Source: Anadara kagoshimensis (taxonomy: Eukaryota; Mollusca; Bivalvia; Arcoida; Arcidae). Taken from it: a stretch of DNA of 64,000 nucleotides. Below are positions 28,701 through 35,538 of this stretch, piece after piece (position 1 is the first letter of the stretch; each line of letters begins with the position of its first letter). The translations under genes were made by a program, and so were the position numbers. The stretch lies in assembly GCA_021292105.1 (NCBI GenBank), contig CM037867.1, positions 42,224,843 through 42,288,842 on the forward strand. Reading direction: 5' to 3'. The notes beneath the pieces were generated by a model. The model saw nothing but the letters and a program-made list of their open reading frames with translations. It did no database searches and was not told the origin of the DNA.

Positions 28701-31700
28701 GTAAGGAGTGAGAGATATACATATACAATAAAACTTCAATATAAAAGACAACCAAGGAATGGTGGCTGAGGTGGATTAGTGGCTAAAATATTGAGCTTGA
28801 AAGCTAAACCTTTTAACTGGCATGGGTTTGATACCTGTTGTCAAGGGGTCTTGGTGGCCTAGTGCAGTGGTTTTGTTTGCCTAAATTTACTACCAAATTT
28901 AGGTAGTTTCTCCGTAGAGAATAATAAAAATAATCCCAATTTGACCTCTTAAATTTCATAAACAAACAGTGATGTACTAGCAAATTGAATCGTGAGGTCC
29001 TTACCAACAAAATTTGATGATATTTTTACATTATTATACATTTTTGCAATGAGTATCCTTTCTATCACCAGCATGCCATAATGCAGTTTGCTACATTTTA
29101 GAGTTTCAATTTCCTCAGTCTTAAAGGTAGAAAGTAGTTTATATATTTCTTTTTACAAAATCACTGTAGTGATCTAAATTCCACATTTATGGATAACAGC
29201 ACCTATCACAACCTTATGTTCTAATTCCACTCTGGAACCACTGTGGTAGCACAGTTAGTAGAGTGCTCTCTTCATAAGTGGGAGGTCGTGTAAGTAGGTA
29301 GTGACTATTCTTTTGCCAAGCACTCAGCATTACCAAATGAAAGTCACAGTTTTTTCGGATGGGAACTTAAAATAAACGAGGTCCCTTGTCATGATGGGCT
29401 TGGCATGATGCACCCTGCTGTATAATGACGTCAGTGCAATGCACAGGCAAAATTTCTGCACCTTCACCTATAGCTGGTGACATCTTGATATAAGTGAAAT
29501 ATTCTTGATTGAGACTATTACTCTCTCACTCCACTGTTATGGTCCTAGTGTAAAAAAGTTTGTCAGTTCACTTGTCATAGGTATATATTATAAAAATAAA
29601 TATTTTACTGTTGCAAGTGAAGAAAATAACGTCACAAAATCTTTTGTCTATTTTCCAGGCAGAAAAATCGATGGGATGTTAGGAAACCAGGGGCTGAGGA
29701 TGCTCCCCCTGAAAGACGGCGGTCAGTTTCTTCTTCAAGTGCATCTAGCTCATCAAGTTCAGATTCTAAAAGGTCAAAGTCAAAGTCCCCTTCGCCAACA
29801 AGTCAGTACCTCTATGGACAGAATAAGGAAGGTAAAGGGAAAAATAATGTTGGACAGCCAATAACAGTAGTCGGCAGCAATATACCGGTGATTGGTGCTG
29901 GGAGATCAGACGATCACATGATACCTGGCAATATACCACTGCCAAGCGGCATAGCTAATCCAGCCCCCAGTTCTGCAAATACAGGTGAAGTTAAGAGCAA
30001 AAGATCGTGGTCAAGAAGCTCCTCCAAATCACCACCAGTAGAATCTCCACAAAAGAAAATGCCCCTCCCAAGGTCACCCCAGAGAAGTAGGTCAAGAAGT
30101 AGAAGTCAAGGCAAGAAAAAAGGTAGAGATAGGTCAAGGTCAAAGAGTATGTCGCCTGTCAGAAGGCGATCTAGATCTCGATCAAGAAGTATTTCACCTG
30201 TCAGATATTCACCTGTACCTCCAAGGCGACGCCCATCAATTTCACCTCGAAGACGTTCTTTGAGGAAAGGTTCATCACCATCTCCATTAAAAAGAAGATC
30301 TAGGTCACCAAGAAGATCGGGATCATCACCTAGACGACGATCTCCAGTTCGTAGGAGGTCACCTGTCTCTCCAAGAAGGAAATCCCCTCCAAGGCGGCGT
30401 TCGCCTGTGTCACCTCGAAGAAGATCACCAATATCCAGGAGAAGATCACCATCACCAAGAAAAAGATCAAAGTCACCCCGTCGTCATTCACCATTATCAC
30501 CACGGCGTCGGTCAAGGTCCCCAAGACCAAGAAGAGCTTCCCCTCCACCAAGAAGGAGGTCAAGGTCCCCCAGAAAGAGATCACCATCACCAAGGAGGTA
30601 TAAAAGGTCACCACCAAGAAGAATATCTAGACGATCAAGGTCAAGGTTAGTTGTTATTACCCATCTACCCCACCCCCTATCAAACAAAGCTTTTGGGTTA
30701 TACAGGAATCACCATGTCCATCTGGCTGTCAATTCTAATATTGTGTCCATGTGTAAAGATCGACTTTGATCCAACTTGGCACAAATTTAAACCAACATGA
30801 GATGATATGTTGCGTACCAAACTAAGTGCATAAGTCAAATTCACAAAGTCAAATATTAGAAATATTAACTCAGCAATTTTAGAATAGAGTTGAGAAATGG
30901 TGTTTAACGTCCCAGTCAAGAATATTTCACTTATATTTAGACGTCACCAGCTATAGGCGAAGGTGCAGAAATTTTGCCTGTGCGTTGCGCTGATGGCATT
31001 ATACAGCAGGGTTCTTTAGCATGCCAAGCCCACTGTGATACGGGACCTTGTTTATTTCAAGTTCCCATCTGAAAGAACCGTGACTTTCATTTCGTAATGC
31101 CGAGTGCTTGGCGAAAGAACAGTCACTACCCACTTTCAAGTCTTGGATCAGACCCGGCCGGGGATCAAACCGACGACCTCCCACTTACGGAGCGAGCAAT
31201 CTACCAACTGAGCTACCGCAGTGGTGCTCAGCAATTTTAGAGACGAGGGGTATTTGTCTCTCAATAGTCTGGTTTAGTGTGTATAAATGTCATAGTAGAA
31301 AAGTTTCAACTAAATCAACAAGTGTTCTTTGATTAAACAAAACATTTAAAAAAGACAAATAAGTTTACAGTATCAAGTACATGTAGTACATATCAATCAA
31401 AATCTCCAATCATGAAATTTTAACGAAATTCTCATGAAAATCCTGAATGTTTAGTATGCAAGTGTTTATGTGCTTTATGGTAATCAGTATGTCTGAATTT
31501 TGTTTTCTTTCAGGAGTAGATCCCGGCGTCGATCACCAAGGTACAGACGAAGCTTGTCACGGAACAGAAGAAGGTAACTATGATCTTAAATACCTGGACC
31601 CAGTTGTCTGAAGTTTAATTAATTACATCACCGATTATCAGAAATTAAAAACATCAAATAAAATCAGTATATCATTTATCAAATCAATAGATTCCTAATG

Positions 31701-32906
31701 ATGTGTTTTAGTTTGATGAAATGATATTCAATTTCAATATTTTAAATATTTGTTTCACAACATAATGATGCAAAAGTCTTAATTTTGACTAATCAGTTGA
31801 TTAAACTAATCAAGCTTTGAACAACTGCCCTCAAAGATCAGCTTGATCAGTTTAATGGATTGATCAGTTAAAATTTGAATTTGCATAATTTCAAATATAT
31901 TGTGAAATTAATGTTAAAAAATTTGGAAACTGAAAAGAATTTCATCAAACATTGTTATAATATCTATCAATTTAATGATGATAATGCTGTATGTTGATGT
32001 TTTATTGATGTCTGGAATTAAAAAATTGTCAGAGAATTTTATATTTCTTTCACAAGAGTGCTTATTTAAAATTTTAACCTTGTCTTTTCTTATCAGGCCT
32101 TCTCATCCCACATTACTGAGGAGTTAAACATGGCATATAATAGATTACAACCTTAGTTTTTGTTTCCCTCTGACATGATACTATATAAATACTTTATTCC
32201 TCTTTCTACTTTGTAATCATTGTCATCTTTGCTAATACAAATGTTGTTTGATGACAGAAAAGCGAATGGATGTGCATATCTTGTTACTCCTAGCAGTGTT
32301 CTTGTTAGTTATTTAAATATGTTAGAATGTCAGGGAAATGAAAGTCAAGTGTGGGAACCAATGTTATTACATTTGTATGTGTGTGTGGGTGGTGGTGGTG
32401 GTGGTGGTGGGGGGGGGGGGGGGGGTTACACTTTAAAAGTCGACTATCAAGATCTACAGACTGGCTGCAGAAAATGTAAACTATGACATCATCTGTGTGG
32501 GGGTTTAGGGGTGTGTAAGTTTACATATACATGCTGGAGGTAATGATGTGTGAGTATTGTGCATGCAGTATGTGAGGAGAATTTATGTGTTTTTTGGGGG
32601 GTTGAGATAATGAGATTTGGAGCCAGTTTTTAAATAGAAGGTGGTGTTTATATGTTCACCAGTTCGTGTTTCTATTCATTCATAACAATATAGCTTTAAA
32701 CTTATTCTTCCCATGGTTCTATTTTAAGATACAGTCGTAGCAGATCAGCTTCTTCAAGAAGTAGGTCAAGATCACGACGAAAAAGTCGGAGTAGGAGTTT
32801 CCGAAGAAGAAGCAGCAGTTCTCGGAGTAGAAGTCGTAGCGTTAGAAGACGACGGAGACGCAGCTACAGCCGAAGCAAAAGTAGGAGTAGATCGTCAAGT
32901 CGTTAG
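4641..32906 (+). CDS. NKTR: NKTR orthologue: cyclophilin-type PPIase with long RS domain (complete, 21 coding exons)
   Basis: Nuclear peptidyl-prolyl isomerase of the NKTR/PPIG (SR-cyclophilin) group, expected in speckles with splicing factors. join(4641..4704, 5736..5810, 6565..6672, 7531..7575, 9296..9383, 12429..12458, 12901..13046, 14529..14721, 16352..16483, 17721..17832, 18472..18758, 19304..19360, 20477..20716, 21297..21758, 22463..22561, 23160..23715, 25241..25318, 28594..28700, 29659..30645, 31514..31573, 32729..32906) gives 4104 nt, 1367 aa. PPIase domain about residues 8-178: [15 protein letters not shown] with Arg68, Phe73, Met74, Gln76; Gln124, Phe126; His134 where CypA has Trp121, as in NKTR/PPIG; and the divergent loop [10 protein letters not shown]. 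Linker motifs [15 protein letters not shown] (269-283), SGRKIKGRG (321-329), SETPPHWK (341-348). [10 protein letters not shown] (693-702) and KWQPPPEP match NKTR rather than PPIG. Human NKTR is 1462 aa. Confidence 0.93.
4890..5075 (-). repeat. Diverged SINE-like interspersed repeat (antisense)
   Basis: Shares block order with 1060-1262 (aaggttgctagttctg, ggaggaaac, gatttgaacctagacagtgag). Lies in NKTR intron 1. Confidence 0.4.
5361..5597. mobile_element. MITE with CAGAGGTTCAAAATT termini (copy 2)
   Basis: Same family as 4310-4548: starts CAGAGGTTCAAAATTTCC and ends GTAATTTTGGACCCCTG. It shares internal blocks such as ggactttcaaaacttta and the ggtcctg.accttccatt word. Lies in NKTR intron 1. 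Confidence 0.55.
5736..5810 (+). CDS. NKTR: NKTR coding exon 2
   Basis: Residues 22-46: [20 protein letters not shown] then RSLCT. Acceptor ttttttaacag, donor [18 protein letters not shown] is diagnostic of SR-cyclophilins. Confidence 0.92.
6565..6672 (+). CDS. NKTR: NKTR coding exon 3
   Basis: Residues 47-82. Carries the insertion loop [17 protein letters not shown] and the catalytic block [15 protein letters not shown] with Arg68. Confidence 0.93.
6815..7195 (-). repeat. SINE-like repeat split by a MITE insertion
   Basis: Left part 6815-6852 (cccagtcaagattctttca) and right part 7016-7195 (ggttagttcagg to cttggccacc) match the family at 1060-1262. The MITE 6853-7015 separates them with a 7-bp CTTATTA duplication. 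Confidence 0.5.
6853..7015 (-). mobile_element. Short MITE inserted in a SINE
   Basis: 163 bp, starting CTAGGTTTCC and ending GGGAACATAG, flanked by CTTATTA at 6846-6852 and 7016-7022. Inverted copies of its body are at 7625-7790 and 21832-21945 (shared word cctggtagccaaaa on the other strand). Confidence 0.65.
7531..7575 (+). CDS. NKTR: NKTR coding exon 4
   Basis: 45-nt microexon, residues 83-97, [15 protein letters not shown]. Acceptor tattttttag, donor GTAAAG. Confidence 0.92.
7625..7790 (+). mobile_element. Short MITE, second copy
   Basis: Begins ctatgtttctattcctgg and contains gccaaaatcgccattggc. Same family as 6853-7015 in opposite orientation; the far terminus is decayed. Confidence 0.55.
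8182..8359. mobile_element. TA-flanked MITE (CAGTCAAA family), copy 1
   Basis: TA|CAGTCAAATCTGTG... to ...ACAAGTTTCACTG|TA with terminal inverted repeats. Related copies are at 46689-46849 and 56720-56883. The TA duplication and CAGT ends suggest a Tc1/mariner-related non-autonomous element. Confidence 0.65.
8719..9095 (+). mobile_element. Full-length tRNA-derived SINE with perfect 16-bp target duplication
   Basis: Head ggcgcggtggcctaatggat with B-box-like gagttcgagtccc resembles tRNA-Arg. The body is followed by a tail gacgttaaacaacattcaacc. CCATGGTTCTCATTGG is duplicated at 8703-8718 and 9096-9111. Antisense relatives are at 45847-46056 and 54424-54727. Lies in NKTR intron 4. Confidence 0.8.
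9296..9383 (+). CDS. NKTR: NKTR coding exon 5
   Basis: Residues 98-126: [20 protein letters not shown] then KDTNGSQFF. Contains the substrate-binding Ala114, Asn115, Gln124 and Phe126 (CypA Ala101, Asn102, Gln111, Phe113). Donor AT|GTAAGT. Confidence 0.93.
10379..10411 (+). repeat. (TG)n microsatellite
   Basis: About 16 TG units with one AC interruption, in NKTR intron 5. That intron (9384-12428) holds no other recognised element; most of it is plain AT-rich sequence. Confidence 0.9.
12429..12458 (+). CDS. NKTR: NKTR coding exon 6 (30-nt microexon)
   Basis: Residues 127-136, [10 protein letters not shown], plus GG of Gly137. Acceptor ccacaaatag, donor GTAAGT. It codes for the PHLDG motif in which His134 replaces CypA Trp121. 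Confidence 0.9.
12901..13046 (+). CDS. NKTR: NKTR coding exon 7
   Basis: Residues 137-185: [20 protein letters not shown], ending [12 protein letters not shown]. This is the last part of the PPIase fold; NCGEL is the usual end of SR-cyclophilin domains. Confidence 0.93.
13485..13752 (+). repeat. About 62-bp minisatellite, roughly 4.5 copies
   Basis: Repeats of aaatacatccctcccaccc followed by tacttg and agtttactgtt. Unit length varies through small indels. NKTR intron 7. Confidence 0.85.
13902..14101 (+). repeat. Direct repeat of about 110 bp
   Basis: Two copies sharing tttctcagcaac, cttgaaatt.tgtatgctag and ttcagtatgaggycccatgcc, about 110 bp apart. Looks like part of a dispersed repeat. 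Confidence 0.6.
14529..14721 (+). CDS. NKTR: NKTR coding exon 8
   Basis: Residues 186-249. First an acidic Ser-rich stretch ([18 protein letters not shown]), then a Lys-rich nuclear-localisation type block ([20 protein letters not shown]). Order matches human NKTR after the PPIase domain. Donor GG|GTGTGT is weak but is required by the phase of exon 9. Confidence 0.88.
15431..15593. repeat. Near-perfect 163-bp palindrome (foldback element)
   Basis: Arms of about 65-80 bp, from taacaattgaactg to its reverse complement at 15580-15593, differ by one small indel and a few central bases around acgcgcgttagcgcg. A shortened relative (gttcatagccgatatgaacg) lies at about 16010-16045. NKTR intron 8. 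Confidence 0.9.
15923..16045. repeat. Short direct repeat plus palindrome-arm fragment
   Basis: Two copies of a block with ccgattgttgtgastggaa and ttcccgtgac, followed by gcagttcatagccgatatga as in the arm of 15431-15593. Probably a decayed relative of that foldback element. Confidence 0.5.
16352..16483 (+). CDS. NKTR: NKTR coding exon 9
   Basis: Residues 250-293. Contains [19 protein letters not shown], matching the PEEIPPVPENRFLLR motif shared by NKTR and PPIG. Acceptor tctttgtacag, donor AA|GTAAAT. Confidence 0.9.
17041..17262 (+). mobile_element. 5'-truncated tRNA-Thr-like SINE
   Basis: Body from ggcattacaaaatgaaagtc through gggaacttgaaataaacaag to gtgaaatatt and acattaaac. Same family as 30884-31226 and 60810-61128; tRNA head absent. 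Confidence 0.6.
17301..17630 (+). mobile_element. Diverged tRNA-Thr-like SINE
   Basis: Decayed head (caattggtagaatgcttgct, then gtttgaatcc) followed by the family body and the tail gtgaaatattcttgattggg. Only about 40 bp from the copy at 17041-17262. Confidence 0.6.
17721..17832 (+). CDS. NKTR: NKTR coding exon 10
   Basis: Residues 294-331, with [11 protein letters not shown] at 321-331, the most conserved linker motif in the NKTR/PPIG family. Phase 0 at the donor GTAAGT. Confidence 0.93.
18472..18758 (+). CDS. NKTR: NKTR coding exon 11
   Basis: Residues 332-426: [20 protein letters not shown], then WIRGDR, as [12 protein letters not shown] and WSKGDK in human NKTR. The rest is Arg-rich ([20 protein letters not shown]). 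Two long overlapping frames are open here; the phases of exons 10 and 12 choose this one. Confidence 0.92.
19304..19360 (+). CDS. NKTR: NKTR coding exon 12
   Basis: Residues 427-445, [18 protein letters not shown] after Arg427. Small charged exon with acceptor tttttttcag and donor GTTAGT; phases fit its neighbours. Confidence 0.85.
19408..19845. mobile_element. hAT-like MITE (CAGGGTTTGCACAGA termini)
   Basis: Starts CAGGGTTTGCACAGAACTTG and ends GTATGAACCCTG. Repeated internal word gaaaagtcatggaat, mirrored at the far end by tcctggaaaagtcattaaat. Superfamily judged from the CAGGG termini only. NKTR intron 12. Confidence 0.6.
20018..20036 (+). repeat. Poly-A tract
   Basis: About 18 consecutive A bases in NKTR intron 12; no retroposon body was recognised upstream. 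Confidence 0.8.
20477..20716 (+). CDS. NKTR: NKTR coding exon 13
   Basis: Residues 446-525: [15 protein letters not shown], like KKEKKVKHKKKGKKQKH of human NKTR, then [20 protein letters not shown]. Lys-rich nuclear-targeting type segment. Confidence 0.9.
20810..21003. mobile_element. Palindromic MITE with CACGTG termini
   Basis: Left end ggttcaccactgtatcacgt pairs with right end cacgtggtacagcggcgaac. Inner arms ctctaacgtttgtgcggaa and ttccgcacaaacgttaagag are also inverted. About 194 bp in NKTR intron 13. Confidence 0.75.
21297..21758 (+). CDS. NKTR: NKTR coding exon 14 (RS block 1)
   Basis: Residues 526-679, dense in RS/SR dipeptides ([40 protein letters not shown]), ending KQRKVQALM. Typical target for SR kinases by family knowledge. 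Confidence 0.92.
21832..21945 (+). mobile_element. Short MITE, third copy (truncated)
   Basis: ctatgtttctgttcctggta followed by gccaaaa; matches 7625-7790 for about 90 bp, then becomes an (AAT)n stretch. Confidence 0.5.
22463..22561 (+). CDS. NKTR: NKTR coding exon 15
   Basis: Residues 680-712 with [20 protein letters not shown]. Human NKTR has [10 protein letters not shown] at the corresponding place and, as I recall, PPIG lacks it, so this exon argues for NKTR. Confidence 0.93.
22743..23001. mobile_element. MITE with about 50-bp inverted termini (GGCCCCGGTTTCACAATC), copy 1
   Basis: The first 50 bp (to ccttaacttaaat) are the near-perfect reverse complement of the last 50 (ending gattgtgaaactggggcc). 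Copies or parts are at 24667-24916, 51957-52070, 56940-57186 and 58460-58640. Confidence 0.85.
23160..23715 (+). CDS. NKTR: NKTR coding exon 16 (RS block 2)
   Basis: Residues 713-898. [20 protein letters not shown], a polar middle and [20 protein letters not shown], closing with KKSVKKVE. Acceptor cttttctag, donor GTATGA. Confidence 0.9.
23766..24647. mobile_element. pogo/Tigger-like non-autonomous DNA transposon (882 bp)
   Basis: TA|CAGTTGACTCTCGTTATCTC to GATAACGAGAATCAACTG|TA, with termini mutually inverted. An inner second inverted layer (agttcgagataacc / gagttcgagataacc) and three tandem words ttttttgttcgagttaac near 24360-24450. No transposase frame is visible. NKTR intron 16. Confidence 0.8.
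24667..24916. mobile_element. GGCCCCGGTTTCACAATC MITE, copy 2
   Basis: Begins ggcccgggtttcacaatc and ends aataattgtgaaattggagcc; 18 bp from the end of the pogo-like element. Confidence 0.75.
25241..25318 (+). CDS. NKTR: NKTR coding exon 17
   Basis: Residues 899-924, [20 protein letters not shown] then PPAPPM. The WQPP core corresponds to FHWQPPLEFGEEE of human NKTR. Phase 0 on both sides. Confidence 0.9.
25848..28107. repeat. 54-bp tandem array, about 42 copies, in NKTR intron 17
   Basis: Units of 54 bp with core catatgatactgtatggctt then ttggatcataacaactacca. Spacing is exactly 54 bp throughout, so long open frames run through it (up to 762 codons on the minus strand). Units differ mostly at a few sites: gata/gatg, ccagg/ccacg and tggtggtc/tggtggcc/tagtggcc. 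Flanking exons 17 and 18 splice in phase without it, so it is read as non-coding. Confidence 0.95.
28291..28488 (+). mobile_element. 5'-truncated tRNA-Thr-like SINE
   Basis: gggaacttaaaataagcaag, aatgtcatcagcaca and gtgaaatattcttaactggg match the family. Directly follows the 54-bp array region. Confidence 0.6.
28594..28700 (+). CDS. NKTR: NKTR coding exon 18
   Basis: Residues 925-959: [20 protein letters not shown] then [15 protein letters not shown]. Proline-rich, low-charge segment between RS blocks. Donor AG|GTAAGG. Confidence 0.88.
29233..29520 (+). mobile_element. tRNA-Thr-like SINE, decayed head
   Basis: Head accactgtggtagcacagtt and agtgggaggtcgtg, then body with aaaataaacgaggtccc and tail gtgaaatattcttgattgag. 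NKTR intron 18. Confidence 0.6.
29659..30645 (+). CDS. NKTR: NKTR coding exon 19 (main RS block)
   Basis: Residues 960-1288, the largest exon. [20 protein letters not shown], a Ser-rich stretch, a less charged [20 protein letters not shown] region, then about 190 residues of SPRRRSP-type repeats ([20 protein letters not shown]). The SPRR pattern is typical of SR-related proteins phosphorylated on Ser-Pro and Arg-Ser. Confidence 0.93.
30884..31226 (-). mobile_element. Full-length tRNA-Thr-like SINE with 15-bp target duplication
   Basis: Inverted copy: tail at the left (gtttaacgtcccagtcaaga) and tRNA-like head at the right (ctaccaactgagctaccgca). CTCAGCAATTTTAGA is duplicated at 30869-30883 and 31227-31241. 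NKTR intron 19. Confidence 0.8.
31514..31573 (+). CDS. NKTR: NKTR coding exon 20
   Basis: Residues 1289-1308, [20 protein letters not shown]. Donor AG|GTAACT. Continues the RS tail. Confidence 0.88.
32097..32127 (+). other. Possible alternative last exon of NKTR
   Basis: A good acceptor (tgtcttttcttatcag) at 32096 opens, in the phase left by exon 20, onto [10 protein letters not shown] and a TAA at 32125-32127. Use would give a protein of about 1318 residues lacking the last RS block. Not needed by the main model; no poly-A signal was seen close by. Confidence 0.3.
32385..32426 (+). repeat. (GGT)n plus 18-base G run
   Basis: Trinucleotide ggt repeat passing into a long G homopolymer; NKTR intron 20. 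Homopolymer length is uncertain in any assembly. Confidence 0.85.
32729..32906 (+). CDS. NKTR: NKTR coding exon 21 (last)
   Basis: Residues 1309-1367, almost pure [22 protein letters not shown] and ending SRSRSSSR, then TAG at 32904-32906. Human NKTR also ends in an RS/RY-rich tail. Confidence 0.92.
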
Positions 32907-33023
32907 GCTTTAGAATGATGGGATTTAACTGTGTCAAGGTCATAATTCAGATTCTGTCATGTGAATATTTATGGAAATCGTGCATGTTTTTATGGAATGA
33001 GTTGAAAACATTTAGTTTATTTA

Positions 33024-33029
33024 AATAAA
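33024..33029 (+). terminator. Candidate proximal poly-A signal AATAAA of NKTR
   Basis: First AATAAA after the stop, 118 nt downstream. A second AATAAA lies at 33377-33382. Which one is used cannot be told from sequence. Confidence 0.5.
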
Positions 33030-33376
33030 CTCTACAATTTTATGAACCGACATTGACCTTGAAATATGGCTACCAGTATATGACTTTTCTAAAACTCTTA
33101 AGATAATAAATTTCTGAAGTTAAATTTCTTGAGATTTTTGAGTTTATGAGATATGTTTAGCAGGAAATTAACAAGTAATTGACCTTGGCCTGACCTTGAC
33201 CTCTTAATCACCTTAAATCGAGGTCATCAAATCATTTAGTTGATGGGTCTGAAGATGACTTTATATAAAAATATTTTATATAAAGATGAACTTATTTGGA
33301 TTTTTTATCCGAAGATAATCTTATTTGGAGGTCTTTGAATGTTGAATTTGCACAAGTGTTGAGTTTATATCAGCCA

Positions 33377-33382
33377 AATAAA
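33377..33382 (+). terminator. Candidate distal poly-A signal AATAAA of NKTR
   Basis: AATAAA 471 nt after the stop. Use of this site would keep the TGACCTTGACCT element at 33191-33202 in the mRNA. Confidence 0.4.
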
Positions 33383-33571
33383 ATGATGTCAGTTTAAAGA
33401 AGCAGGGACCAGTTGTTCAAAGCTTGATTAGTCAAAATTTTAATTTCACATAATTATAGATTTGTGGTGAAATTTATGTTAAAAATGTCAAAAGTGAATG
33501 GAATTTCATCAAACTGAACCACATTGTTATTAAACTATAGATTTGATAATGATATGTTAATGATTTTTTTA

Positions 33572-33572
33572 T

Positions 33573-33606
<34 letters not shown>
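33572..33606 (+). repeat. Poly-T tract
   Basis: About 35 T bases, within a region (33405-33660) whose ends are inverted: gggaccagttgttcaaagct and agctttaaacaactggtccc. The stretch may be a small foldback element. Confidence 0.7.
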
Positions 33607-33607
<1 letters not shown>

Positions 33608-33812
33608 TGAATTTGTGTTAATCATTGAATAAACTAATAAAGCTTTAAACAACTGGTCCCTGAAGTCTAGAACTAATAGGAGTTCACAGCAAAGCAATCC
33701 TCAAGACAATGAATTTCAAATATTTTACTTCTATATTCTTGATATACCTTAAGTGTGTTATATTCAACATAAAAATATTTCATTGTATAGGTGTATTAGT
33801 GTACTTGTCATT

Positions 33813-34966
33813 CTGAACTACAACTGTAGTGGACTGAAAAGTCTGAATTACATTGGCTAAGCGATGTCAGTACCTACATTGTAAGTCCATACTGAACTAC
33901 AACTGTAGTGGACTGAAAAGTCTGAATTATATTGGCTAAGTGATGTTAGTACCTACATTGTAAGTCCATACTGAACTACAACTGTAGTGGACTGAAAAGT
34001 CTGAATTACATTGGCTAAGCGATGTCAGTACCTACATTGTAAGTCCATACTGAACTACAACTGTAGTGGACTGAAAAGTCTGAATTACATTGGCTAAGCG
34101 ATGTCAGTACCTACATTGTAAGTCCATACTGAACTACAACTGTAGTGGACTGAAAAGTCTGAATTACATTGGCTAAGCGATGTCAGTACCTACATTGTAA
34201 GTCCATACTGAACTACAACTGTAGTGGACTGAAAAGTCTGAATTACATTGGCTAAGCGATGTCAGTACCTACATTGTAAGTCCATACTGAACTACAGCTG
34301 TAGTGGACTGAAAAGTCTGAATTACATTGGCTAAGCGATGTCAGTACCTACATTGTAAGTCCATACTGAACTACAACTGTAGTGGACTGAAAAGTCTGAA
34401 TTACATTGGCTAAGCGATGTCAGTACCTACATTGTAAGTCCATACTGAACTACAACTGTAGTGGACTGAAAAGTCTGAATTACATGGCTAAGCGATGTCA
34501 GTACCTACATTGTAAGTCCATACTGAACTACAGCTGTAGTGGACTGAAAAGTCTGAATTACATTGGCTAAGCGATGTCAGTACCTACATTGTAAGTCCAT
34601 ACTGAACTACAGCTGTAGTGGACTGAAAGTCTGAATTACATTGGCTAAGCGATGTCAGTACCTACATTGTAAGTCCATACTGAACTACAGCTGTAGTGGA
34701 CTGAAAAGTCTGAATTACATTGGCTAAGCGATGTCAGTACCTACATTGTAAGTCCATACTGAACTACAGCTGTAGTGGACTGAAAAGTCTGAATTACATT
34801 GGCTAAGCGATGTCAGTACCTACATTGTAAGTCCATACTGAACTACAACTGTAGTGGACTGAAAAGTCTGAATTACATTGGCTAAGCGATGTCAGTACCT
34901 ACATTGTAAGTCCATACTGAACTACAACTGTAGTGGACTGAAAAGTCTGAATTACATTGGCTAAGG
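33813..34966 (+). repeat. 79-bp tandem array, about 14.6 copies
   Basis: Unit with ctgaactacaactgtagtgg, then gtctgaattacattggctaa and gcgatgtcagtacctacatt. Mostly 79 bp; two units have lost single bases. The centre alternates between actacaactgtagt and the perfect 14-bp palindrome actacagctgtagt. Confidence 0.95.
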
Positions 34967-35004
34967 GAGTCATTGCTTAAAACACTAAAATTAATACTTA
35001 AAAG

Positions 35005-35290
35005 CTTTACCCTGTTTATAACTGTATTTATATTAAGATCCCCATAAAGCTTGACATTGTCTCTTGTTTTGTCGTTTTATATAAAGATCCCAGTAAAACT
35101 TGACCCTTTCTGTTATTTAATTGTGTTTAATAAAGACCCTGATAAAGCTGACCATGTAAAGCTTCATCCTGTTTCTTTAGCCACCTTGTATAAAGAACCC
35201 ATTATGCTTTTTCCTGTCTCTTTATTGCTATGACCATGTCTGTTCCTTAGTTGTGTCATGTAAAGACCACCAATTAAAATGACCAGTTTT
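35005..35290 (+). repeat. Degenerate tandem repeat of about 60-65 bp
   Basis: Four to five decayed units sharing tataaagayccy, taaarcttgacc and cctgtytctttag-like blocks, right after the 79-bp array. Confidence 0.55.
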
Positions 35291-35538
35291 GCAGGTCCCC
35301 ATTATGGCTTTAATGCATAGGTTTGGTTACATTGTTTGACCGATTTGAGTGTGTTAGTATTTTGACAAGGGAGATAACTTACTTGTAGTTTATAAATCAG
35401 TTGTGTTGTGATGTCTGTACCTAAAGTTTTAAATATTTTGTATTTAACAGTGTTTTATATATATTTGTGAACAATCATTGAAGTAAATAAACTAGCATGA
35501 CCTGATACTTAATAGTTTTTAATTAACCTCTCTGTTTA

